A stretch of 64,000 nucleotides of DNA from JAJPKR01 sp050746125 (GCA_050746125.1 JBOGKX010000202.1:29415-93414); one strand, 5' to 3'. Counted from the first letter of the stretch, positions 50,982 through 60,287 are shown. Notes: generated by a model from the letters alone, not told the origin. Numbers and translations: made by a program.

Positions 50982-52487
50982 TCAGAGGCCGGCGAAAGCT
51001 TGCGCGCGGATGGCCGCGGCCAGGGCGGCGATGTCGGGGGCGAGGGGACGGTCGGCGGCGAGGCGGGCGGCGTGAGCGCGGACGATTTCATGGGCGCGGC
51101 GCACGCCGCGGCCGGGCCGCAATGGCAGGCGGTATTCCAACCCCTCGGCGGCGGCCAGCAGCTCGATCGCCAGCAGCGATTCCAGATTGTCGGCGATCTG
51201 GCGCAGCTTGAGCGCGGCGGTCATTCCCATCGAGACGTGATCTTCTTTGCCCCCCGAAGTGGGCGTGTTGTCGGCGCTGGCGGGGTGGGCGAGGATGCGC
51301 GATTCGTTGAGCACGGCGGCGGCCGACACCTGGGCGATCATGAAGCCGCTGGCCACGCCCGCGTGCGCGGTGAGAAACGGCGGCAGTCCCTCGTTCAGAT
51401 CGGGGTTGACCAGGCGGTCGATGCGCCGCTCGACCATCGAGCTCAGCGACACCAAGGCGATGGCGGCGGCGTCGTAGGCGAAAGCCAGCGGCGCGCCATG
51501 AAAGTTGCCGCCGGAGACCACTTCGAGGGAATCGCCAGCGCAAAGCAAGGGGTTGTCGGTGGCGGAGCCGGTTTCGATTTCGGCCGTCTCGCGGCCATGG
51601 CGCAAGACGTCGCGCACGGCGCCATGCACCTGCGGCATGCAGCGCAGCGAGTAGGCGTCCTGGACCCGGGGGTCGTTTTTGAGATGGGAGCGGCGAATCT
51701 CGCTGTCTTCGAGCAGTTCCCGGAGGTGGGCGGCGGCGGCGGCTTGCCCGGGGTGGGGGCGCAGGGCTTGAATGCGCGCGTCGAAGGCCACGGGCGTGCC
51801 GCGCAGCGCCTCCAGGCTCATGGCGCCCGCCACGTCGGCCAATTGCGCCAGCCGCTCGGCGCGCGCCAGGGCCAAGCCGCCGACCGCCAGCATGGCTTGC
51901 GTGCCATTGAGCAGCGCCAGTCCCTCCTTGGATTCGAGGCGCAAGGGCGCCAAGCCGGCGCGCTCCAGGGCGGCGGCGCCGGGCAGGCGCGCGCCGGCGA
52001 CATACGCTTCCCCTTCGCCGATCAGCACCAAGGCCAAGTGGGCAAGCGGGGCAAGATCGCCGCTCGCCCCCACCGAGCCCTTCTCGGGCACCAGCGGAAC
52101 CACATCGGCCCGCAACAGCTCCAGCAGCTTCTCGACCACGACCGGCCGCACGCCGCTCGCGCCCACGGCCAGCGCATTGGCGCGCAACGCCAGCATGCAG
52201 CGCACCTCGGCTTCGGAAAGCGCCGGGCCGACGCCGCAAGCATGGCTGCGCACTAAATTGGTCTGTAACGCGGAGAGCTCGGAGGGGGCGACCCGCACAT
52301 CGGCCAGCTTGCCAAAGCCGGTATTGACGCCGTACACCGCCGCGCCCGACGCCAGCAATCCTTCGAGCGCAGCGCGCGCGGCGCGCAAGCGCGTCCGCGC
52401 CTCCTCGGCCAGGGCCACCGGCCGGCGTTCCCAGCCGATCGCCGCCAGATCCTCCAAGGTCAGGGCGGCGCCGCGCAAGGTAAGCAT
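50982..52487 (-). CDS. hutH: Histidine ammonia-lyase
   Basis: Catalyses the first step of histidine breakdown, histidine to urocanate and ammonia, using the self-made MIO group. The 501 residues contain the MIO motif in GSVGASGDLAPLAHLALVLI (Ala-Ser-Gly), YGVNTGFGKLADV near residue 50 (active-site Tyr), LLNGTQAMLAVGGLAL, QDAYSLRCMPQVHGA and NPLLCAGDSLEVVSGGNFHG, all diagnostic. No hutU, hutI or hutF gene is near, so the pathway is not clustered here. There is no clear ribosome-binding site; direct repeats of TGTACCC lie just before the ATG. Confidence 0.96.
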   Translation of the reverse strand: MLTLRGAALTLEDLAAIGWERRPVALAEEARTRLRAARAALEGLLASGAAVYGVNTGFGKLADVRVAPSELSALQTNLVRSHACGVGPALSEAEVRCMLALRANALAVGASGVRPVVVEKLLELLRADVVPLVPEKGSVGASGDLAPLAHLALVLIGEGEAYVAGARLPGAAALERAGLAPLRLESKEGLALLNGTQAMLAVGGLALARAERLAQLADVAGAMSLEALRGTPVAFDARIQALRPHPGQAAAAAHLRELLEDSEIRRSHLKNDPRVQDAYSLRCMPQVHGAVRDVLRHGRETAEIETGSATDNPLLCAGDSLEVVSGGNFHGAPLAFAYDAAAIALVSLSSMVERRIDRLVNPDLNEGLPPFLTAHAGVASGFMIAQVSAAAVLNESRILAHPASADNTPTSGGKEDHVSMGMTAALKLRQIADNLESLLAIELLAAAEGLEYRLPLRPGRGVRRAHEIVRAHAARLAADRPLAPDIAALAAAIRAQAFAGL

Positions 52488-52520
52488 AGGGTACAGGGTA
52501 CAGGCTCCGAGGCGCGGCCG

Positions 52521-53657
52521 CTAATGGCTGGATTGCAGCTTTCGCGTGTATTGAGCGCGCTGGCGGGCCTGTATCGCCGCCGAGAGCTGGCGCTCGCGCC
52601 GGGCGGCGGCGCGATCGCCGAGGTGGTCCAGCGCCGTGCCCAGGAGAAAATGCGCCTGGGCATCCTGCCCGTCGAGCGCGATCGAGCGGCGCAGCGACCG
52701 CGCCGCGGCCGCGTAATCCGCGAGCTTGATCTCCGCTTGCCCCAAGCCGAACCAGGCTTGCCGGTAGCGCGGATTGGCGGCAAGAGCGCGAGCAAAGAGG
52801 GTCTTGGCCGCCGCCGGCCGGGCTTCGCGAATCGAGATCTGCCCCAACAGGCAGTTGCTGACCGCGTCGTTAGGCTCGAGCGCCAGCTCCGCGCGAAATT
52901 CGCGCTCGGCGTCGGCCACGCGGTCCAGCTTCCAATAGAGCAGGCCCAAGCCGGAATGAACGCCCGGAAAGCGCGGGTCGGCGGCCTCGGCGGCTTGATA
53001 TTCCTTGACCGCGTCCGGCACCTTGAACATCTTGTCGTCGGCCGTACCCATCATCACGTGCGCCTCGGCGGAGTTCGGCGCCAGTTGCATGATGCGGCGG
53101 AATACGCCGACCACGGCCGGGTAATTGCCCGCGCGCAGCTGCGCCTGGCCCAGCATGTAAAGCGTGGGCAGATCGCGAGGATTGGCCTGAGAGGCTTGTT
53201 CCAGCACGCGGGCGGCGGCGGCGTAGCGGTCCAGCGCAAAAAGACAGAGCCCGCGCAAATCGAGTACCTGAAAATCGCCGCGGTTATCGGCGGCCAGCCG
53301 ATCGAGCAAGGGCAGCGCCGCGGCGAAGCGCCGCTCGCGGAAATAGGCGATGGCCAAGTTGCGCCGCGTCGTGGCATTGCCCGGGGCAAGGCGCAGAGCG
53401 CGTTGGTAATAGGGAATGGCGTCGCCCTCGCGCCCCTGCCGGACCAAGCTGATGGCCAAATCGTTGAGCAGGCCCACCGAGTTGGGTTGCTTCCGCAAGG
53501 CGGCGCGGAAGTGCGCCTCGGCGGCGGCGAAATCGCCCTGCGCCAAGGCCGCCGAGCCGGCGGCCGCTTCGGGCGGAGGCAGGGCGGGCTGCTGGGCGGC
53601 GGCGAGAGCGGCCAGGCAGGCTATCGCGAGCCACGCGGCGATGCGGCGAAGCGCCAT
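52521..53657 (-). CDS. Exported TPR-repeat protein
   Basis: Periplasmic scaffold-like protein of 378 residues: signal peptide (about 1-21, LAIACLAALAAAQ), then about nine tetratricopeptide repeats spanning 35-370. Repeat pieces such as GDFAAAEAHFRAALRKQPNSVG, IPYYQRALRLAPGNATTRRN and AQLRAGNYPAVVGVFRRIMQ show the canonical Trp/Leu/Gly/Tyr/Ala/Pro spacing. ATG 53657 is used because it opens the signal peptide; an earlier TTG is possible. The partner is unknown. hutH follows 33 bases after its stop. Confidence 0.8.
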   Translation of the reverse strand: MALRRIAAWLAIACLAALAAAQQPALPPPEAAAGSAALAQGDFAAAEAHFRAALRKQPNSVGLLNDLAISLVRQGREGDAIPYYQRALRLAPGNATTRRNLAIAYFRERRFAAALPLLDRLAADNRGDFQVLDLRGLCLFALDRYAAAARVLEQASQANPRDLPTLYMLGQAQLRAGNYPAVVGVFRRIMQLAPNSAEAHVMMGTADDKMFKVPDAVKEYQAAEAADPRFPGVHSGLGLLYWKLDRVADAEREFRAELALEPNDAVSNCLLGQISIREARPAAAKTLFARALAANPRYRQAWFGLGQAEIKLADYAAAARSLRRSIALDGQDAQAHFLLGTALDHLGDRAAARRERQLSAAIQARQRAQYTRKLQSSH

Positions 53658-53687
53658 GCCCTTAGGGTACAAGGTCGCCGCGCCCGG

Positions 53688-54686
53688 CTATTCGATGGCG
53701 TATAAATCGAGCTTGCCGCTGCCGAGAAACGCCAGCGTGCTGTGGCCCAGGCAGCTAGCCATGGCGTGGTAGCTCAGGTCGAGCTGCGCCTCGCCCACCA
53801 GCCGCAGAGTGGCGGTGGACCAAATGCGCAGGGTGTTGAAGTTGCCTTCCGAGTCTTCCTTTAGGCAAAGAAAATAATCCGAGTCTTGCGAGAATTCCAG
53901 CACCGGCAAGGTGTTGGCTTCGAGCGGCAAGAGGTTGGCCTCCACCCCGGTTTCCGTGTCGATCAATGAGACGTGGCGCTCGTTGTTCTTGAAGTCCACC
54001 ATCTCCACCGCCAGCAGCTTGCCATCCGGAGACAAGGCGCTGACGCCGGCCCCGATGCCCAGGTCGAAATCGCGCAAGACACTCCCTTTGCCATCGAGCC
54101 CGATCAGGCGGAACTTGCGGAAGACAAGGTGGGCGTTATCCACGGTTAGGGCCTCGCCCACGGCCTCGCGCACGAAACAGGTGTAGCCCGCCGGGCCGCA
54201 GGCCAAGGCGCGCAGCTGATGGCAGCGCAATTCGAGGGAAGGCAGCGGGCACGGCGGCTCCAATTGCGAGCGGGCAATTTGGCCGACGACGCAGGGCTGT
54301 TCGCCGATTTGGTGCGCCTGGGCGAGATTCCAAGCGACGAGCGGTTCGCCCGCGCTGGCGAAGGCGCAGGTCTCGACCGGGAGCGGCGAGGCGTACTCGA
54401 AGTGAAGAGCGCCGCTATCGGCGGCAAACACGCTGAGGTGGCCTGGCGTGGCGGGATGATTGTCGGCCACGTTGGCGGCGGCGATGAAGCGCCCGTCGGG
54501 GCTGAAGCGCAACTGGCCGATGAACTGGGGATAGGCGAACTCGGCCAAGATCTCGCCGGTCTCCGTATTCATGGTGCGAAAGCGCTTATGGCCGACGGCA
54601 AGGCTGGCGCCGTCGGGCGCGAGCGCCAAGCGGGTGAGGAGAAACTCCTCGATCGGAAACGAGCGCAGGGGCAAAAGTTTGATCAT
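53688..54686 (-). CDS. Cytoplasmic WD40-like beta-propeller protein
   Basis: 332-residue protein of unknown function without signal peptide or membrane segment. Recurrent blade-like segments include LTRLALAPDGASLAVGH, GQLRFSPDGRFIAAAN, VSALSPDGKLLAVEM and VLEFSQDSDYFLCL, each with the strand-turn-strand pattern of WD40/YVTN propellers; SPDGK/R turns are typical. A Cys-rich piece (CVVGQ, PPCPLPS, LRCHQ, GYTCFV) occupies the middle. It is probably a protein-binding scaffold. It follows the O-methyltransferase gene on the same strand. Confidence 0.65.
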   Translation of the reverse strand: MIKLLPLRSFPIEEFLLTRLALAPDGASLAVGHKRFRTMNTETGEILAEFAYPQFIGQLRFSPDGRFIAAANVADNHPATPGHLSVFAADSGALHFEYASPLPVETCAFASAGEPLVAWNLAQAHQIGEQPCVVGQIARSQLEPPCPLPSLELRCHQLRALACGPAGYTCFVREAVGEALTVDNAHLVFRKFRLIGLDGKGSVLRDFDLGIGAGVSALSPDGKLLAVEMVDFKNNERHVSLIDTETGVEANLLPLEANTLPVLEFSQDSDYFLCLKEDSEGNFNTLRIWSTATLRLVGEAQLDLSYHAMASCLGHSTLAFLGSGKLDLYAIE

Positions 54687-54746
54687 GCCGGCCGCAATGG
54701 GTCACAAACGCAGACCCATTGTACGCGAGCCGCCCCACCGTCGCGG

Positions 54747-55370
54747 CTAGAGTTTGCGGCAAACCGCGACGCCGTCGCGCAGCGGAACGGTGACGGGAAA
54801 AAGCTGGCGGGAAGCGTAGATCAGGCGGTTGAATTCCAGAATCCCGAGCGTGGCCGGGGTGCGGTCGGGGCGGGCCACCTTGCCGCCCCAAAGCACGTTG
54901 TCGGCAACGAGCAGGCCGCCGGCGCGCAAGCGGGGCAACGCGAGCCGCAACGCGGCGGGATATTGCTGCTTGTCCACGTCGCAAAAGACGATGTCGAACA
55001 ATCCGCGGCTGTGTCGCAGCGCTTCCAGCGCGCCGCCGGTGAGGAGGCGAACGCGCGCCGCCAAGCGCAGGCGGCGCAAGTAAGCGGCGGCGCGGCGGAC
55101 GTTTTCCGGGTCCGAGTCGGTGTAGAAAACCTCGCCGCGCGGGCCGGCGGCCAGCGCCCACCAGACGGTCGAATAGCCGATCGCCGACCCCAGCTCGAAG
55201 ATGCGGCGGGCGCCGATCATCTGCGCGAGCTGATACAAAAGTCGCCCGACGGCCGGACCGACGATGGGCACCTGGTGGCGCCGCGCGTACGCCTCCATTT
55301 CGCCCAGCACGCGCGGCCGCGGCGGCAGCAGGCGGTAAATGTAATCCTCGACTTTCGGCTCGACGATCAT
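54747..55370 (-). CDS. SAM-dependent O-methyltransferase, catechol-type (Methyltransf_3)
   Basis: Small-molecule O-methyltransferase of the CCoAOMT/COMT-like group. The 207 residues show the start MIVEPKVEDYIYRLLPPRPRV, the family motif RRHQVPIVGPAVGRLLYQL, SAM-binding RRIFELGSAIGYSTVWWALA, FYTDSDPENVRRAAAYL, and the metal site FDIVFCDVDKQQYPAAL plus LLVADNVLWGGKV. The ATG at 55370 overlaps the stop of the UPF0173 gene as ATGA and gives normal length; the frame continues upstream only by chance. Substrate unknown. Confidence 0.88.
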   Translation of the reverse strand: MIVEPKVEDYIYRLLPPRPRVLGEMEAYARRHQVPIVGPAVGRLLYQLAQMIGARRIFELGSAIGYSTVWWALAAGPRGEVFYTDSDPENVRRAAAYLRRLRLAARVRLLTGGALEALRHSRGLFDIVFCDVDKQQYPAALRLALPRLRAGGLLVADNVLWGGKVARPDRTPATLGILEFNRLIYASRQLFPVTVPLRDGVAVCRKL

Positions 55371-56095
55371 GAGCGTGGGGCGCCGAGCGTTTCGCCGGGT
55401 TTGAGGACGACGAGTTCGGTGCTGGGGGAAAACGAGCGCAGTTGCTCGCGAAACTCCTGCGGAGTGCCGGTCAGAACCGGGAAGGTGCCGAAGTGCATGG
55501 GCACCACCGCCGGCGCCTTGAGCAGCCGGCACGCTAGCGCCGCGCCGCGCGGACCCATCGTAAAGAAATCGCCGATGGGCAGCAGAACCAGATCGGGCTT
55601 GTACAGCTCGGCGATGAGGGCCATGTCGCCGAAAACGTCGGTATCGCCGGCATGATAAATGCGCAGACCCTCGGCGAACTCGATCACCAAGCCGGCCGGA
55701 TCGCCGCCATAGACCATGCGCCCGCCGTCGTCGATGCCGTTGGAGTGCAGGGCGTGGACCATGGTGACCTTGGCGCCGGCCACGCTGACCGAACCACCCT
55801 TATTGATGGCATGCAGCTGCGATTGCGGCACGCCCTTGCTCGCCAGCCAGGCCCCCGTTTCGATGATGCAAACCACTGGCGCGGAGGAACTCTTGGCCAA
55901 GGGCAACAGGTCGGCGAGGTGGTCGGTATGACCGTGAGTGAGCAAAATGGCATCCGCATGCTTGGGATTTTTCTCCGCTTCCGGGCAAGCGGGATTATGG
56001 GCGAGAAAGGGATCGATGTAGTAGGTCTTGCCGGCGGACTGAATGCGAAACGTCGCGTGCCCGCACCAAGTAATCTTGACGCCACGAGTATCCAT
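55367..56095 (-). CDS. Metal-dependent hydrolase of the MBL fold, UPF0173 family
   Basis: Cytoplasmic metallo-beta-lactamase-fold hydrolase of 242 residues. It has the UPF0173 signature: ITWCGHATFRIQSAGKTYYIDPF at the start, the metal motif LLTHGHTDHLADLL (about 51-64), VTMVHALHSNG, YHAGDTDVFGDM and LLPIGDFFTMGPRGA, PMHFGTFPVL. No biological substrate is known for the family. A TAAAAT box ends 6 bases before the ATG and no ribosome-binding site is visible. It is coupled to the methyltransferase gene by a 4-base overlap. Confidence 0.9.
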   Translation of the reverse strand: MDTRGVKITWCGHATFRIQSAGKTYYIDPFLAHNPACPEAEKNPKHADAILLTHGHTDHLADLLPLAKSSSAPVVCIIETGAWLASKGVPQSQLHAINKGGSVSVAGAKVTMVHALHSNGIDDGGRMVYGGDPAGLVIEFAEGLRIYHAGDTDVFGDMALIAELYKPDLVLLPIGDFFTMGPRGAALACRLLKAPAVVPMHFGTFPVLTGTPQEFREQLRSFSPSTELVVLKPGETLGAPRS

Positions 56096-56169
56096 GCAGG
56101 CATTTTAGTCCGACACGGCGCGAACTCGGCAGGTGGAGTACACTGGCGCGTGCCCCCAGGAGATGCCCC

Positions 56170-57597
56170 ATGCGCTTAGCGTCCGCCCTCGCCGCCGTTT
56201 TGTTTTGCGCCTCGTTGGGATTTGGCCGCGCTCCCGCCCCCGCGCCGGCGGGCAATCGCGCCCTGCTGGCCCATTCCTTTAGACGGCCCAAAGACAACGG
56301 CTGGATCTATGTGCACCTCGAGGGCTCGCCGCGCCAGTTGGGCTATCAAAACGGCTACTGGCTGGCTCCGGAAATCGATTACGTGCTGCGGAATTTCAAG
56401 GTCACCATGCCGCGCTCGACTAAGAAGAGCTGGGCGTGGCTGCATGCGGCGGCGCTGAACATGATGCTGCCGCACATCGAGGCGCAATATCGCGAGGAGT
56501 TGGAAGGTATCGTTGCCGGGCTCGCCGATCGCGGCGTGAAAGCCGACCTCGGCGACGTGATCGTGCTCAACGCCTTCGAGGAACTGCCCGACTATTACGT
56601 GCCCTGGTACAACAAGCGGCACCACGAGGCGCAGGTGGCCGACCTGCGCGCTCCCGGCAACTGTAGCGCCTTCATCGCCACGGGTAGCTATACCAAAGAC
56701 CACCACATCGTCATCGGCCACAACAACTGGACCAGCTATTTCCCTGGCGAGGACTGGAACATCATCTACGACATCGCGCCCAGCCACGGCTTGCATATCC
56801 TGATGGACGGGTTTCCCGGCGTCATCACCAGCGACGACGATTTCTTCGTCAATAGCGCCGGCTTGATGGTCACCGAAACCACCATCACGCAATTCGAAGG
56901 CTGGAATCCCGACGGCATTCCGGAGTTCGTGCGCTCGCGCAAGGCGATTCAATACGCCACTTCCATCGATCAATGGATCGCCATCATGCTGAAGGGCGAC
57001 AACGGCGGCTACGCCAACGACTGGCTGATCGGCGATCGCAAGACGAACGAGATCGCGCGCCTCGAGTTGGGACTAAAGGATCATCGGGTTTGGCGTACCA
57101 AGGACGGAATGCTGGTGGGCTCCAATTTTCCCAGCGACCCGCAGTTGAATCGCGACGAGGCGCCCGACTTCAATCCTCGCGACCTGACTTCGAGCCCGAA
57201 TGCACGCCACGTGCGCTGGGAGCAGCTGAAGCGCGAATACAAGGGCCGCATCGACGTCGCGATCGGGGAAAAAATGGAGTCGGACCACTACGACACGGTC
57301 TTGCACCGCATCCACCCCGACGAGCGGACGCTCTGTGGTCACGCCGAGCTATCGCCGCGCGGCGTGCCGCAATGGGGCTGGGGACCATACCACCCCGGCG
57401 GCACGGTGCAATCGAAAGTGACGGATTCGGCCGAGGCCGCGCGCATGTCGTTCATGGCGGCCATGGGTCATCCTTGCGGCATGGGCTTCGACGCGGCGGC
57501 GTTCCTCAAAGCTCATCCGGAGTACGCCTGGGAAAAGCCCTTTCTCAAGAGCATGCCCAGCCACCCCTGGACGGAGTTCAAGGCCGCGCGAAACTAG
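56170..57597 (+). CDS. Exported Ntn-hydrolase, C45/phospholipase-B-like
   Basis: Secreted amidase/esterase-type hydrolase of 475 residues. Signal peptide about 1-20. The candidate nucleophile is the Cys in PGNCSAFIATGSYTKDHH (about residue 165), which in the family becomes the new N terminus by self-cleavage, followed by IVIGHNNWTSYFPGEDW and TETTITQFEGWN, typical of phospholipase-B-like and acyl-CoA:6-aminopenicillanate-acyltransferase-type proteins. No known activity can be named. An AGGAG ribosome-binding site lies 8 bases before ATG. Its stop overlaps that of the convergent proline dehydrogenase gene at CTAG (57594-57597). Confidence 0.8.
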   Translation: MRLASALAAVLFCASLGFGRAPAPAPAGNRALLAHSFRRPKDNGWIYVHLEGSPRQLGYQNGYWLAPEIDYVLRNFKVTMPRSTKKSWAWLHAAALNMMLPHIEAQYREELEGIVAGLADRGVKADLGDVIVLNAFEELPDYYVPWYNKRHHEAQVADLRAPGNCSAFIATGSYTKDHHIVIGHNNWTSYFPGEDWNIIYDIAPSHGLHILMDGFPGVITSDDDFFVNSAGLMVTETTITQFEGWNPDGIPEFVRSRKAIQYATSIDQWIAIMLKGDNGGYANDWLIGDRKTNEIARLELGLKDHRVWRTKDGMLVGSNFPSDPQLNRDEAPDFNPRDLTSSPNARHVRWEQLKREYKGRIDVAIGEKMESDHYDTVLHRIHPDERTLCGHAELSPRGVPQWGWGPYHPGGTVQSKVTDSAEAARMSFMAAMGHPCGMGFDAAAFLKAHPEYAWEKPFLKSMPSHPWTEFKAARN

Positions 57598-58511
57598 CGG
57601 GCGAGATTGCGAAGCAGGAATAAGAGATTGGCGGGGCGCTCGGCGAGGCGGCGCATGAAGTAGGGGTACCAATCGGCGCCGTAGGGAATATACACGCGCA
57701 CACGCCAACCTTGCTGGCGCAACCCACTCTGCAAATCGCGGCGAATGCCATAAAGCATCTGGAACTCGAAGCGGTCGGCCGACAGACGCAACTCGCGCGC
57801 GCAGGCCTGGGCGGCGGCAATCATTCTGGGGTCGTGGGTGGCAATCGCCGGGTAGTTGCCGGCTTCAAGCAGGCGGCGTAGCAGCCGCACGAAGTTGGCG
57901 TCCACTTCCGACTTATTTTGCAGGGCCACGTGGGCGGGCTCGCGGTAAGCGCCCTTCACCAGCCGCAAGCGCACGCCGGCGGCGATGAGGCCCTCGATGT
58001 CGGCGGCGCTGCGGTGCAGATAGGCCTGCACCACGGCGCCCACCGGCAAATCCTGCGCATGGACCTCGGCCACCAAGCGCAGCGTGGCTTCGGTATATGC
58101 CGAAGACTCCATGTCCACGCGAATGAAAGCGCCCAAGTCGCGGGCACGGCGCGCCAGGCGGCGCAGATGTTCGCCTGCGAGCGTCTCGCCTCCCCCGGGC
58201 ACATCCAGGCCGAACTGCGTCAGCTTGACGGAAATATTGGCGTCCAGGCCGCGCGCGGCCAGTGCTTCCAAACTGGCCGCGGCGCCGTCGGCGGCGGCCG
58301 CGGCTTCGGGCGGGCTGGCGACATTTTCGCCCAGGTGGTCGAGCGTGGTGGCCAGGCCGGCGCGGCGGCAACTGGCAGCGGCTTCCAGCGCTTGCGGCAG
58401 TTCCAGGCCGGCCACGAAACGCTCGGAAAGCCGGCGGCCCAGGCGGCTCGACTCCGCGAAGCGGCGCAAGGAGGGCTGGCGCGCGAGCGCCTGAAGCAAG
58501 GGGCCCACCAT
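57594..58511 (-). CDS. Proline dehydrogenase (monofunctional)
   Basis: FAD-dependent oxidation of proline to 1-pyrroline-5-carboxylate, donating electrons to quinone. The 305 residues form the (beta/alpha)8 barrel of PRODH: TTLDHLGENVAS, ISVKLTQFGLD, AFIRVDMESSAYTEATL, RLVKGAYREPAHVA, YPAIATHDPRMIAAA and FEFQMLYGIRRDLQ, ending with VYIPYGADWYPYFMRRLAERPAN (family-specific substrate Arg pair). The ATG at 58511 shares bases with the trxB stop (TGATG). No P5C dehydrogenase gene is nearby. Confidence 0.93.
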   Translation of the reverse strand: MVGPLLQALARQPSLRRFAESSRLGRRLSERFVAGLELPQALEAAASCRRAGLATTLDHLGENVASPPEAAAAADGAAASLEALAARGLDANISVKLTQFGLDVPGGGETLAGEHLRRLARRARDLGAFIRVDMESSAYTEATLRLVAEVHAQDLPVGAVVQAYLHRSAADIEGLIAAGVRLRLVKGAYREPAHVALQNKSEVDANFVRLLRRLLEAGNYPAIATHDPRMIAAAQACARELRLSADRFEFQMLYGIRRDLQSGLRQQGWRVRVYIPYGADWYPYFMRRLAERPANLLFLLRNLAR

Positions 58512-59440
58512 CAGTGGCCATGCTCCTCGAGGAAGCGTTCCGCTTCGATGGCGGCCATGCAGCCACTGCCGGCGGCGGTGACGGCCTGGCGGTAGCGGCG
58601 GTCTTGCACGTCGCCGGCGGCGAAGACGCCGGGGACCTTGGTGAGCACGGAGTCGCGCGTCAGCAGATAGCCGTCGGCATCCATATCGAGCTGGCCGGCA
58701 AAGGGGCTGGAGTTGGGGACATGGCCGATGCCGAGGAATACCGCCGAGGTGGACATCTCCCAGTTGCGGCCATCGCGCGGATCGCGCAGGCGCACGCCGC
58801 TGACTTCTTTCTTGCTGACGTCGAAGACCTCCTCGACCACTGCGTTGGTTTGCCAGCGGATTTTGGGGTTGGCGCGGGCGCGCTCGAGCATGATCTTCGA
58901 GGCGCGAAACTCGTCGCGCCGGTGGACGATGGTGACGGTCGTGGCAAAGCGGGTCAAAAAGATCGCCTCTTCCATGGCGGAATCGCCGCCGCCGACCACG
59001 AGAATCGGTTTGCCGCGGAAAAAGAAGCCGTCGCAGGTGGCGCAACTCGATACGCCATGGCCGATCAGCGCCTGCTCCGACGCCAATCCCAACCAGCGGG
59101 CGCGCGCGCCGCTAGCGATGATCAGGGTGCGGGCTTGAATCTGGCGCTCGCCGACGAAGAGCCGCAAGGGGCGCTGCGATAATTCGGCACGTTCGACCTG
59201 GCCTTCCAAGTACTCGGCCCCGAAGCGCGCCGCCTGCCGCCGCATATTTTCGATCAGCTCCGGCCCTTGAATGCCCTCGGGAAAGCCGGGAAAGTTTTCG
59301 ACCAGCGTGGTGAGGCTCAGTTGCCCGCCGGATTCATGGCCTTCGATCACCAGCGGCTCCAGGCCCGCGCGCGCGGTGTAAAGGGCGGCAGTCAGGCCGG
59401 AACAGCCGCTGCCCAAGATGACAACTTTGCGGATATCCAT
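58511..59440 (-). CDS. trxB: Thioredoxin reductase
   Basis: NADPH-dependent flavoprotein that reduces thioredoxin. The 309 residues start VVILGSGCSGLTAALYTARAG (FAD site), then SGGQLSLTTLVENFPGFPEG, the redox-active SSCATCDGFFF (Cys-Ala-Thr-Cys), the NADPH site VVGGGDSAMEEAIFLTRFA with HRRDEFRAS, and the C-terminal GVFAAGDVQDRRYRQAVTAAGSG. All are canonical and the length is standard. It leads into the proline dehydrogenase gene by TGATG overlap. The promoter must lie in the 319-bp gap toward the cyclophilin gene; no strong box stands out. Confidence 0.96.
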   Translation of the reverse strand: MDIRKVVILGSGCSGLTAALYTARAGLEPLVIEGHESGGQLSLTTLVENFPGFPEGIQGPELIENMRRQAARFGAEYLEGQVERAELSQRPLRLFVGERQIQARTLIIASGARARWLGLASEQALIGHGVSSCATCDGFFFRGKPILVVGGGDSAMEEAIFLTRFATTVTIVHRRDEFRASKIMLERARANPKIRWQTNAVVEEVFDVSKKEVSGVRLRDPRDGRNWEMSTSAVFLGIGHVPNSSPFAGQLDMDADGYLLTRDSVLTKVPGVFAAGDVQDRRYRQAVTAAGSGCMAAIEAERFLEEHGH

Positions 59441-59759
59441 AGTGAACCGCCTATCTTAGCCGATGGCGCAAGTGCCGCCCGCGATTCAGCGGCCAGCGGC
59501 CGCCGCGGCGCGGGCGGGCGTCGTCGCGAGCGCCGGCGAGGGCTGCCGACAGAAATGCGGGAGATCGATTTCGCCGTTAAGAACGGAACGGAGGCTAAAC
59601 TTTTTTTTCGCGGGAATGTATGACGCGGGGGCCGCGCCCAAGTAGCGCAACACGCGGTCGGACCGCCGCTGGGCGACCTGGCGAACCGCGCAAACGGCGC
59701 AAGATTTTGCCCATTTGCTCCGGCGGGCGCCGGCCGGCGCGGCTGATAAGATGGAGCTT
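59441..59759. other. Divergent intergenic region
   Basis: 319 bp between trxB (minus) and the cyclophilin gene (plus). It has no ORF that looks coding. An eight-T run at 59599-59606 and a small inverted repeat GCGGTC-G-GACCGC near 59656-59668 are the only visible structures. No promoter stands out for either gene. Confidence 0.5.
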
Positions 59760-60287
59760 ATGGCATTGCCCCAAGGCCTGTACGCCCGCTTCACCACCAA
59801 TCACGGGAACTTTCTTGCCCGGCTGTTCGATGCCGAGGCGCCGGAAACGGTGCGGAACTTCGTCGGCTTGGCAGAGGGCACGAAGGAATTCGTGGACCCC
59901 AAAACGCGCCAGAATACACGGCGTCCCTTCTACGACGGCCTGATCTTCCATCGCATCATTCCCGATTTCATGATCCAGGGCGGCGATCCCTTGGGCAGCG
60001 GCGTGGGCGGCCCGGGCTATCAGTTCAAGGACGAGTTTCACTCCAGTCTTAACCACGGCGAAGCGGGCATGCTATCGATGGCCAATTCCGGGCCCAACAC
60101 CAATGGTTCGCAGTTTTTCATTACCGTCGCGCCCACGACTTGGTTGGACCGAAAACATTCGATTTTTGGCCGCATCGTCGAGGGCATGGAAGTCGTAAAG
60201 CGCATCTCCGAGATGCCGCGCGACGGGCGCGACCGGCCGTTGCAGCCGGTTAAAATCGAGAAGCTGACAATCGAGCGGGTGAGCTGA
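59760..60287 (+). CDS. Cyclophilin-type peptidyl-prolyl isomerase
   Basis: Cytoplasmic PPIase of 175 residues speeding prolyl cis-trans changes during folding. Motifs: GLYARFTTNHGNFLARLFD, ETVRNFVGLAEG, FYDGLIFHRIIPDFMIQGGDP (catalytic Arg in FHR and the FMIQGGD loop), MANSGPNTNGSQFFIT and WLDRKHSIFGRIVEGMEVV, all standard. Two in-frame ATGs compete: 59751 and 59760. The second is chosen because a GGAG lies just ahead and MALPQGLYARF matches related proteins; the first would add three residues. Confidence 0.93.
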   Translation: MALPQGLYARFTTNHGNFLARLFDAEAPETVRNFVGLAEGTKEFVDPKTRQNTRRPFYDGLIFHRIIPDFMIQGGDPLGSGVGGPGYQFKDEFHSSLNHGEAGMLSMANSGPNTNGSQFFITVAPTTWLDRKHSIFGRIVEGMEVVKRISEMPRDGRDRPLQPVKIEKLTIERVS

